A DNA stretch of 64,000 bases from Sideroxyarcus sp. (GTDB taxonomy: Bacteria; Pseudomonadota; Gammaproteobacteria; Burkholderiales; Gallionellaceae). Shown one piece after another: positions 57,893 to 64,000 of this stretch. A program made the position numbers and the translations under genes. Under the pieces are notes generated by a model. It had not been told where the DNA came from, did no database searches, and was given only the letters and a program-made list of their open reading frames with translations. Numbering within the stretch: position 1 is the first letter of the stretch; the number at the start of each line of letters is the position of its first letter. The stretch covers positions 1 to 64,000 of the forward strand of contig JAUSBC010000122.1 of NCBI GenBank assembly GCA_030652215.1, written 5' to 3'.

Positions 57893-59841
57893 GCTGCACA
57901 TTTACCTTTATTTCGAACTCTTGGCAACGGCGCCAATGCATCCAGCAGCGATTGCGGCAACGGCGGCAGTTGTCCGCACATCGCGGCGGCGATCACCTCT
58001 CCCGCAATGCCTGCAGTCAACAAGCCGCGTGTGCCGTGCGCCAGACTGCAATACAGACCCGGTGCAGTCGCGACACGATGGGACGGAGTCCTCTGGTGCG
58101 GGAGCGACTGCTCAGCACCTCCTCCCGCAACCGGCTGGCTCTGCCAGTAACGTGTCGGAGGTGCCACTTCGCCCACCAGCGGCGTCGCACCCGGCACGGA
58201 GCAGCGCACGCCGGCGCGCCCTGCCAAGGGTTTGGCATCGCCCAGCGCCTGATGCAATACAGGCATGTGCGCAGCAATTTTAACGAGATTGTCGCAATGG
58301 TCGGCTTCGCGCAGGTCTGTCGCCGCATCGTCGAAAGTAGAAGTCGCGCCCACCACATGCAGCCCCTCCACGGCTGGGGCGCAATAGCCTTCGGCGCACA
58401 GCACGGCATGCAGGGATTCGCTTGCCGCGGTCGCGGGCAGGATGCTGATCTGGCCACGTACGGCTTGCAGCGGAAAAGCGGCGAACTGGCTGAGATTTTT
58501 GGCTTGATGGCCGCTGCACACGACAACCTGCTCCGCTTCGACGGCAAAGCCTTCGCCGCTGGCTCGCCAGCCGGATGCAGTTCGCTCCAATGCCGTCACT
58601 TCGCAACCAAGCCGTTGAGCAATGAGCGGATGATCTGCCAGGCGCGCGCAGACCTGCGGCGGCACGACCCAGCCACCGGCGGGAAACCACAGGCCGCCGT
58701 GCGCCATTTCCATTCCAACCAGTTCAGAAGCCTTCGCCGCATCCACCACTTGCAGCAAATGAGCGGGCCATTCCTGCACGGAGAGTTTGCCAATGCGTTT
58801 GGCTTCCGCCTCCGTGGCGGCAAGTTGCAGCAGACCACATTCGGAACGCAGCGCTCTGTCGGTCGGCACTGCCTCGTCCAGAAGCGCAAGCGCATGTCCG
58901 TAAGCCGCCAGCACAAAGCGATGCAGCGCGTTCATGCCTGCGCCGAAGCGCGCATGCAGGATGCCGCGCGGGTTACCGGAGCCGGCGGTGGCGAGTTGCG
59001 AGGCACGCTCAATCAGGGTGACATGAATGCCGCGTTGGGCAAGTGCGTGGGCTGCGGCGCATCCGGCGATACCGCCGCCGATGACAATAGCGGTATCCGG
59101 GGTCTTCCGCTCATGCTTCGATACACCTTGCTGCGCAAGGCGCCCAGTACGAACGGAAGACAAATAGCCTCGCACCATCTCGCGCTTGCGCCCAAAGCCC
59201 TCCGCTCTTTCCACATCGAACCCAGCCTGCTGCAAGCCGCGCCTCACCCAGCCTGCACAGGTATAAGTTGCCAGCGTCGCCCCATCACGCGAAGCGCGGG
59301 CAATACCCGCCAACACGGCATCACTCCACATCTCGGGATTTTTGGCGGGAGAGAAACCGTCGAGGAACCACGCATCAACGCAGCATGCAGGCAATTGCGG
59401 CAAGGCTTGCTCGACATCTTCCATCGCCAGCGTCAGCCGCACCCGTCCGCCTGCAAAACTCCAGCGGTTCCAGCCCGGTACGCGGCGATGCCAGCGCGCG
59501 ATCAATATCCCGGCTTGAGCAGCCAACTCCGGCCACAAAGCCAAAGCAGCGCGCAGCTCATCATCACTCAGGGGAAATTTCTCGACGCTGAAATAATCCA
59601 GGCTCGCGCCCGGCGGCGCTACCCGCTCGAACAACTGCCAGGCACAAAGGAAATTCAGGCCGGTGCCGAAACCCGTCTCGCCTATGCAGAAACTCTCGCC
59701 CGCCGAAAGCGCTGCGAAGCGCTCCGCCAGGTGATTGCCTTGCAGAAACACATGGCGCGTCTCTTCCAGTCCGGAATCGGCGGAAAAATACACATCACCG
59801 TAGCGCTTGGAAAAAGGCTGTCCGTCTTGCCAATCGAGCAT
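57889..59841 (-). CDS. mnmC: Bifunctional tRNA modification enzyme MnmC
   Basis: The 650-residue enzyme finishes mnm5s2U34 of tRNA. The N-terminal methyltransferase (about 1-235) has FCIGETGFGTGLNFL and DAWFLDGFSPAKNPEMW; the C-terminal FAD oxidoreductase begins at IVIGGGIAGCAAAHAL. The final part has an extra segment (about 30 residues, QSQPVAGGGAEQSLPHQRTP) before LAHGTRGLLTAG that looks like an insertion, with an 8-bp inverted repeat TGCGGGAG/CTCCCGCA at 58097-58129 inside. Confidence 0.92.
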   Translation of the reverse strand: MLDWQDGQPFSKRYGDVYFSADSGLEETRHVFLQGNHLAERFAALSAGESFCIGETGFGTGLNFLCAWQLFERVAPPGASLDYFSVEKFPLSDDELRAALALWPELAAQAGILIARWHRRVPGWNRWSFAGGRVRLTLAMEDVEQALPQLPACCVDAWFLDGFSPAKNPEMWSDAVLAGIARASRDGATLATYTCAGWVRRGLQQAGFDVERAEGFGRKREMVRGYLSSVRTGRLAQQGVSKHERKTPDTAIVIGGGIAGCAAAHALAQRGIHVTLIERASQLATAGSGNPRGILHARFGAGMNALHRFVLAAYGHALALLDEAVPTDRALRSECGLLQLAATEAEAKRIGKLSVQEWPAHLLQVVDAAKASELVGMEMAHGGLWFPAGGWVVPPQVCARLADHPLIAQRLGCEVTALERTASGWRASGEGFAVEAEQVVVCSGHQAKNLSQFAAFPLQAVRGQISILPATAASESLHAVLCAEGYCAPAVEGLHVVGATSTFDDAATDLREADHCDNLVKIAAHMPVLHQALGDAKPLAGRAGVRCSVPGATPLVGEVAPPTRYWQSQPVAGGGAEQSLPHQRTPSHRVATAPGLYCSLAHGTRGLLTAGIAGEVIAAAMCGQLPPLPQSLLDALAPLPRVRNKGKCAA

Positions 59842-59853
59842 AAAACCGGTCTC

Positions 59854-59887
59854 AAAAAGTATTCCGGCGGGTTGTACCCGCCGGAAT
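59854..59887 (-). terminator. Rho-independent terminator
   Basis: On the minus strand a perfect 12-bp stem (ATTCCGGCGGGT paired with its complement, 3-base loop; 59861-59887) is followed by a TTTTT run (59858-59854). It ends the transcript of the PsiF-like gene and separates it from mnmC. Confidence 0.88.
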
Positions 59888-59910
59888 CGACTACATCAAG
59901 CTAATTCAGC

Positions 59911-60255
59911 TTATTTCTTCGCATCCGCTTCACATTTCTTCATAAAACTGTTCTTGGCAGCACCGGCTAGTCTCTTCTCGGCAGCTTGCACATCGCAAGA
60001 GGGGCCACCAGTCTGTGCAGCATCTGCTTCGCATTTTTTCAAGAAGCTGTTCTTGGCAGCACCGGCCAGCTTCTTTTCGACAGCCTTGGCATCACAGGCG
60101 GAAGCAGTCGGTGTGTCTTTTTCACACTTGGTCATGAAACTGTTCTTGGCGGCACCAGCCAACTTCTTCTCGGCCGCCTGTTCTGCACAAGTCGCGGCAA
60201 ACGCAGAGTTGGCAACAAACAACGAGACGATGGCAACAACGATGAAATTACGCAT
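59911..60255 (-). CDS. Secreted protein with three PsiF-like repeats
   Basis: A 114-residue protein with signal peptide (to SAFA, about residue 20) and three tandem 27-30 residue repeats, each of the form C-x(3)-A-[AV]-EKKLAGAAKNSF-[ML]-x-KCE. The repeats resemble PsiF repeats of phosphate-starvation-induced secreted proteins. Each contributes two cysteines, so disulfide formation in the periplasm is likely. Function is unknown. A terminator follows. Confidence 0.75.
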   Translation of the reverse strand: MRNFIVVAIVSLFVANSAFAATCAEQAAEKKLAGAAKNSFMTKCEKDTPTASACDAKAVEKKLAGAAKNSFLKKCEADAAQTGGPSCDVQAAEKRLAGAAKNSFMKKCEADAKK

Positions 60256-60477
60256 ATCTTATTAATTCTCCGGGTATTTGGTTTGAAATTCAGATAGCGA
60301 ACAGGCCTGCTACCGGGCGCAATTATAGCGCCTCCCGGCCGCTCGAATGGCAGAGGCATAACCCCGTATCTAGACCTTTGGCAACTTCGGCTAGTCCGTT
60401 TGGCATATTGACCCCCTACTGCAAGCGCGGATACTCCACTCCACAGCCGCAGTTTTCCGCATCAAGTGGAGATGAAA

Positions 60478-60867
60478 ATGGAAACCAAACCCGATCTTCC
60501 GCGTTACCCGACCAACTGGGGGGTGCGCTTTCTGTGCGATTGCAGGAAAGCCAACAAGGAAATCAACATCCATAAAGGCATCGCCAGCGAAATCTCCACC
60601 GGCGGGGTGCGCATACTCAGCGACCACCACATCTGCGAACGGAAGAAGATCGCCATGCAATTAATGATCCCTTCCCTGATCGGCGGCGCGCCGCAACAAA
60701 TCGTCAAGATCATCGGCAAGAGCATGGACACAATCGGGCAGGGAGGCAAATTCCTGACCGAAATCGAGTTCCAGTACTTCGAAGAAAACGGATTGAAAGA
60801 GCTGGAAAGAAATCTGCATCAACGTTTCAATCAGCAGTTCTTTGCACAATCGGCACAGCGCGCATAG
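60478..60867 (+). CDS. PilZ-like domain protein
   Basis: A 129-residue soluble protein: RYPTNWGVRFLCDCRKAN then ASEISTGGVRILSDHHI, the PilZ-like NxSxGG-type motif in degenerate form, and a beta core with TEIEFQYFEENG. It may bind c-di-GMP, which would link it to the signalling cluster, but the RxxxR arginines are not in the classical pattern, so binding is unsure. ATG 60478 has GGAG upstream; the GTG at 60466 and ATG at 60472 are less well placed. The adjacent 60256-60477 holds only the promoter region. Confidence 0.65.
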   Translation: METKPDLPRYPTNWGVRFLCDCRKANKEINIHKGIASEISTGGVRILSDHHICERKKIAMQLMIPSLIGGAPQQIVKIIGKSMDTIGQGGKFLTEIEFQYFEENGLKELERNLHQRFNQQFFAQSAQRA

Positions 60868-60905
60868 GACTATCGCAAAACAACAACAGAGAAAAGGGGA
60901 TGATC

Positions 60906-61091
60906 ATGAGTTCCGCTATTGCTGTCTTGGTTTTTGGTTTGGGCTTGATGTTCCTGTACGGATTCGGCGTATTTGCGATGTGTTTGCATGCCGGCCAGAA
61001 CCTGCTGTCGGCCGCAACCGAAGCTTCCGGTTGGTGGGCCGCTTTCTCCATTTCCCATGTGATCGGCTATCTGGCTATCACGCTACACTGA
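60906..61091 (+). CDS. Small membrane protein, two helices
   Basis: A 61-residue protein with two likely membrane helices (AIAVLVFGLGLMFLYGFGVF and WWAAFSISHVIGYLAITL) and a short loop with a Cys and His. AAGGGG precedes ATG 60906. It follows the PilZ-like gene by 38 bases on the same strand and ends before a terminator, so the pair form a small operon. No family is recognised. Confidence 0.6.
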   Translation: MSSAIAVLVFGLGLMFLYGFGVFAMCLHAGQNLLSAATEASGWWAAFSISHVIGYLAITLH

Positions 61092-61117
61092 ATCCGGTTT
61101 CACCCGGCACTACTACA

Positions 61118-61150
61118 AACGCCCTGACTCAACATCAGGGCGTTGTCTTT
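61118..61150 (+). terminator. Rho-independent terminator after the small membrane protein
   Basis: A 10-bp stem AACGCCCTGA/TCAGGGCGTT with a 7-base loop (61118-61144) is followed by GTCTTTATAT. It lies 27 bases beyond the stop codon. Confidence 0.85.
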
Positions 61151-61161
61151 ATATATAGAGA

Positions 61162-62052
61162 TCAAACAAACTTTCTAGCCGCCAGCCGCAACCACTGCTC
61201 TCCCCAGCGATGCATGCACAAACCAAGCACGATGCTCGCCGTCCCCAGCCACACTTGCGGCAGTACCGCTTCGTTGTTCAAGCTGTGCCCCAACAGCAAC
61301 GCCATCACCGGCGTTATCAGCGTGATGAGCGCAATGCGGCCCGCTTCCATGTGCTTGATGAGATAGTAGTAGAGTGCAAACCCCAGCACCGAGCCGAAAG
61401 TGCCGAGATACAGCGTTGCCGCCACTGCGCGCTCGGGCACGGCTGCCGGCACATGACCGTCGACCACCCACCAGGCAATGAAAAACAACGGCAGCGCCAC
61501 CACCAGGATACCCAGCGTCATGGCCAGCGGCGGGCTGTCGTCGTTGATGCGCTTGAGCCACACCAGCCCCAGCGATTGCGCCACGACCGCCAGGAACAAG
61601 GCAAACAAACCGGCCGCCGAACCAGCGCCCAAGCCCAGTCCGCCGTTAAATACCAGCACCAGGCCGAGCACGCCCATTGCCATCCCGGCCAACTTGCTGG
61701 TCGTAATCGCCTCTTCTTTCAGCCACAGCATCGCGCCCAGACTAGTGATCAGCGGTGACAGGCCGTACAGCACCGCGATCATGCCGGAACTTACAAACTG
61801 CGACGACCAGTAGGTCAGCGCCATCGCGACGAACATGCTCAAGCCGCCAGCCACATAGGCCAGCAGCGCCTTGCGGTGCAGCGGCACGCGCACGCGAAAC
61901 GCGGCCAGCAAGACGGCGCACAGCAGCATTCCAATGGTCATACGCGAGAACACCGCGAAACTGACGCCGACGCCCAGCGCGCTCCACTTGATGGCGAGCG
62001 GCGTGGTGGACCAGATCAGAATGACCGAAACGAATGCTGCTGGAAGCGACAT
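61162..62052 (-). CDS. EamA/DMT-family transporter
   Basis: A 296-residue membrane protein with ten predicted helices in two EamA repeats; it opens with VSVILIWSTTPLAIKWSALG, and YWSSQFVSSGMIAVLYGLSP and YYYLIKHMEAGRIALITLIT are family-like. Drug/metabolite transporter superfamily; substrate unknown. ATG 62050-62052 has GGGAG upstream; the 313-residue frame begins in the upstream intergenic region and is rejected. Confidence 0.88.
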   Translation of the reverse strand: MSLPAAFVSVILIWSTTPLAIKWSALGVGVSFAVFSRMTIGMLLCAVLLAAFRVRVPLHRKALLAYVAGGLSMFVAMALTYWSSQFVSSGMIAVLYGLSPLITSLGAMLWLKEEAITTSKLAGMAMGVLGLVLVFNGGLGLGAGSAAGLFALFLAVVAQSLGLVWLKRINDDSPPLAMTLGILVVALPLFFIAWWVVDGHVPAAVPERAVAATLYLGTFGSVLGFALYYYLIKHMEAGRIALITLITPVMALLLGHSLNNEAVLPQVWLGTASIVLGLCMHRWGEQWLRLAARKFV

Positions 62053-62115
62053 GATTTTCTCCCGGGCTCGTTTTCTTACAGCTCCGCACGCCCCGAGCCT
62101 CAAAGGGGTACGGCC

Positions 62116-62151
62116 AAAAACAAAAAGGCCACAGAGTTTCGTCTGTGGCCT
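62116..62151 (-). terminator. Rho-independent terminator after the amidotransferase gene
   Basis: On the minus strand the perfect 10-bp stem AGGCCACAGA/TCTGTGGCCT (62126-62151, six-base loop) is followed by TTTTTGTTTTT. It lies 152 bases beyond the stop codon of the asparagine-synthase-like gene. The 250-base gap 62053-62302 holds nothing else I can support. Confidence 0.85.
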
Positions 62152-62302
62152 GATGAAAGCTGAAAATACTAAAGGTGCTAAGTACTAACTCTCCAGACCA
62201 CGCGGCGCGCGATGCCACGCTTTGCGCGTAAACGCGCAAGGCAGGGCTCGGACGAATCGAATGGCGTGCATGGAGTTCATGGCTGGATTATGCGGGGACG
62301 AA

Positions 62303-64000
62303 TCAAATTCCGTCAACGTTAATTTGCAGCCACCATTCCAGCAGCGCGAGGTGCCACAGCTTGCTGCCCTGAATGCGGGTGAGGTGCGCTTCCGGATCGG
62401 CGAGCAATTTTTCCACGTAGTCGCGCTGGTACAAGCCACGATGCAGGCAGGCGTCAGAATTCAAAATCGCGCGCATCTTTTCCAGGAAATCGCCGCGCAG
62501 ATATTTCAGCGCGGGCACCGGGAAATAGCCCTTGGGACGGTCGATCACCGCATCGGGAATCACGCCGCGCGCGATGGCCTTGAGCGGGAACTTGCCGCCT
62601 TCCTTGAGCTTGAGCGAAGGCGGCATGCGCGCCGCCAGTTCCACCAGTTCGTGATCGAGGAACGGCACGCGCGCTTCCAGTCCCCAGGCCATGGTCATGT
62701 TATCCACGCGCTTCACCGGATCGTCCACCATCAGTGCGGTCACATCCAGACGGAATACTTCATCGAGGAACTCATCCGCATCGGGCTTCGCCAGTTCGTC
62801 CGCCACCCACTCGGACGTCACGTCCGGCACATGATAGCCGGGGGCGACCATGGCGAGATATTCGGCATGCTCGCGATCAAAGTAGTGTTGCGAGAAGCGT
62901 TCCAGCGGCGTGCCGGTTGCGGCATCCATGCGCGGGTACCAGAAGTAGCCGCCGAACACCTCGTCAGCGCCCTGCCCCGCCAGCACCACCTTCACGTGTT
63001 CGGACACTTTTTCGCCGAGCAGATAGAACGCAGTAACGTCGTAGCTGGGCATGGGTTCGCTCATCTGCGCGATGGCTTCCGGCAAACAGGCCAGGACTTC
63101 CGAATTGGGGATGGAGAACTTGTGATGGCGCGTACCGAAATGTTCCGCCATCAGATCGGAATATTCGAACTCATTGGCCGTCTCGCCTGCCACATCCTCG
63201 AAACCGATGGAGAAGGTATTCAGATCGTCCACGTGATCGGCCAGCATGCCCACCAGCAGACTCGAATCCAGACCGCCGGAAAGCAGCACGCCGACCGGCA
63301 CATCGGAGGCCAGACGATGCCGCTCCAGCGCACGGGACATCACCGTACGGGTCGCGGCAATCCAGTCCTGCTCGGACAGCGCCACGTCAGGCCGCGTCGC
63401 GTCGAGCGACCAGTAACGGCGCAGCGTCACGTCGCCGGACGCGGCAAATTTCATCGTGTGCGCGGGCGGCAGCTTCTTGATACCCGACAGCATGGTGTGC
63501 GGCGCGGGCACCACGCTGTGCAGGGTGAAGTGGTGATGCAGCGCAACCGGATTGATGGCGGTATCGACGCCGCCACCCGCCAGCAAAGCCTGCATGGTGG
63601 AGGCAAAGCGCAGCCGGACACCGTCCAGCGCGTAATACAAAGGCTTGATGCCAAAGCGGTCGCGCGCCAGGAACAGGGACTTGTCGCGCATGTCCCACAG
63701 CGCAATCGCGAACATGCCGTAGAAGCGCTGCACGCAGTTTTCGCCCCACGCATGGTAGGCCTTCAGGATCACCTCGGTATCGCCCTCGGAGAAAAAGTCG
63801 TAACCCATCTCCACCAGTTCGGCGCGCAGCTCCTTGTAGTTGTAGATCGTGCCGTTAAAGACCAGCGCCAGCTTCAGGTCGTCGTCCACCATCGGCTGGT
63901 CCGAATGCGCCGACAGGTCGATGATGGACAGCCGCCGGTGGCCGAATGCCAGGGCCCCGCCATTGAAGAAACCCTCGTGGTCCGGCCCGCGCCGTGCCAA
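62303..64000 (-). CDS. N-acetylglutaminylglutamine amidotransferase-like protein (partial)
   Basis: The gene runs off the right edge, so the N-terminus, including the catalytic Cys, is missing. The 565 visible residues hold the rest of the glutamine-amidotransferase domain (MARRGPDHEGFFNGGALAFG, ALVFNGTIYNYKEL, GDTEVILKAYHAWG) and the asparagine-synthase domain with the ATP loop SGGLDSS. Overall it resembles TIGR03104-type amidotransferases that help make the osmoprotectant N-acetylglutaminylglutamine amide; the partner synthetase would lie beyond the edge. A generic AsnB is the alternative. Confidence 0.8.
   Translation of the reverse strand: MARRGPDHEGFFNGGALAFGHRRLSIIDLSAHSDQPMVDDDLKLALVFNGTIYNYKELRAELVEMGYDFFSEGDTEVILKAYHAWGENCVQRFYGMFAIALWDMRDKSLFLARDRFGIKPLYYALDGVRLRFASTMQALLAGGGVDTAINPVALHHHFTLHSVVPAPHTMLSGIKKLPPAHTMKFAASGDVTLRRYWSLDATRPDVALSEQDWIAATRTVMSRALERHRLASDVPVGVLLSGGLDSSLLVGMLADHVDDLNTFSIGFEDVAGETANEFEYSDLMAEHFGTRHHKFSIPNSEVLACLPEAIAQMSEPMPSYDVTAFYLLGEKVSEHVKVVLAGQGADEVFGGYFWYPRMDAATGTPLERFSQHYFDREHAEYLAMVAPGYHVPDVTSEWVADELAKPDADEFLDEVFRLDVTALMVDDPVKRVDNMTMAWGLEARVPFLDHELVELAARMPPSLKLKEGGKFPLKAIARGVIPDAVIDRPKGYFPVPALKYLRGDFLEKMRAILNSDACLHRGLYQRDYVEKLLADPEAHLTRIQGSKLWHLALLEWWLQINVDGI

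Noticed and set aside
57880-59904. 674-codon plus-strand frame opposite mnmC
   Set aside because: Antisense to MnmC, whose SAM and FAD motifs are clear; arginine/glutamine-rich sequence typical of a shadow frame.

Overview
The window is chromosomal DNA of a betaproteobacterium. The dense block rpoE-rseA-rseB-rseC-degP-lepA-lepB-DUF4845-rnc-era-recO-pdxJ-acpS-nagZ, the zipA-ligA and ffs/dnaX-ybaB-recR orders, nadB divergent from rpoE, and the protein sequences point to the Nitrosomonadales. A Gallionellaceae-like host (iron- or nitrite-oxidiser relatives) is my best guess; it is an inference from gene content and order, not from a search. I see no tRNA or rRNA genes, CRISPR array, insertion sequence or prophage. 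The one RNA gene found is the 4.5S SRP RNA.

Layout. (1) 1-4760: mnmH, a MarR regulator and aconitase acnA with a clear terminator. (2) 4761-11587: an accessory strip of small, mostly minus-strand genes: a trypco2-like protein, a HigBA-type toxin-antitoxin pair with a palindromic operator, YdeI/OmpD-like, a WYL regulator, TfoX-N and TfoX-C as two separate genes, DUF1801, VOC, ABM-like, DUF6157, a cupin and an AlkZ-like winged-helix protein. Palindromic repeats lie among them. (3) 11593-21956: an eight-gene signalling cluster, all minus strand: REC-GGDEF-EAL, REC-PAS, HDOD, membrane PAS kinase, REC-HD-GYP, FIST sensor, soluble kinase, and a hemerythrin-kinase fusion. The three kinases have near-identical catalytic cores. 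(4) 22128-27907: def, thioinosine phosphorylase, hpt, galU, ligA, zipA, tightly overlapped. (5) 28181-32709: a complete DSF quorum-sensing locus, rpfG-rpfC convergent with rpfF. (6) 32812-44291: the sigma-E/translation/recombination operon described above. (7) 44487-51286: nadB, ygfX, then a Ser/Thr kinase, a TssQ-like lipoprotein and a class III cyclase with PEGA tail, then rluB, recR and ybaB. (8) 51406-59841: dnaX, ffs, a large nested palindrome, a periplasmic unknown, class I fumarase, ylqF, truncated hemoglobin, a methyltransferase and mnmC. (9) 59911-64000: a triple-repeat PsiF-like secreted protein, a PilZ-like protein, a small membrane protein, an EamA transporter, and a partial asparagine-synthase-type amidotransferase running off the right edge.

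The strongest biological theme is cyclic-di-GMP and two-component signalling. Regions 3 and 5 together encode four histidine kinases, two HD-GYP phosphodiesterases, one GGDEF-EAL protein, one HDOD protein, a FIST sensor, an oxygen-binding-type hemerythrin input and a fatty-acid signal synthase, and a PilZ-like receptor lies in region 9. A cell using oxygen gradients and biofilm or dispersal decisions would fit, but that is inference. The most likely under-described item is the FIST/hemerythrin/triple-kinase cluster.
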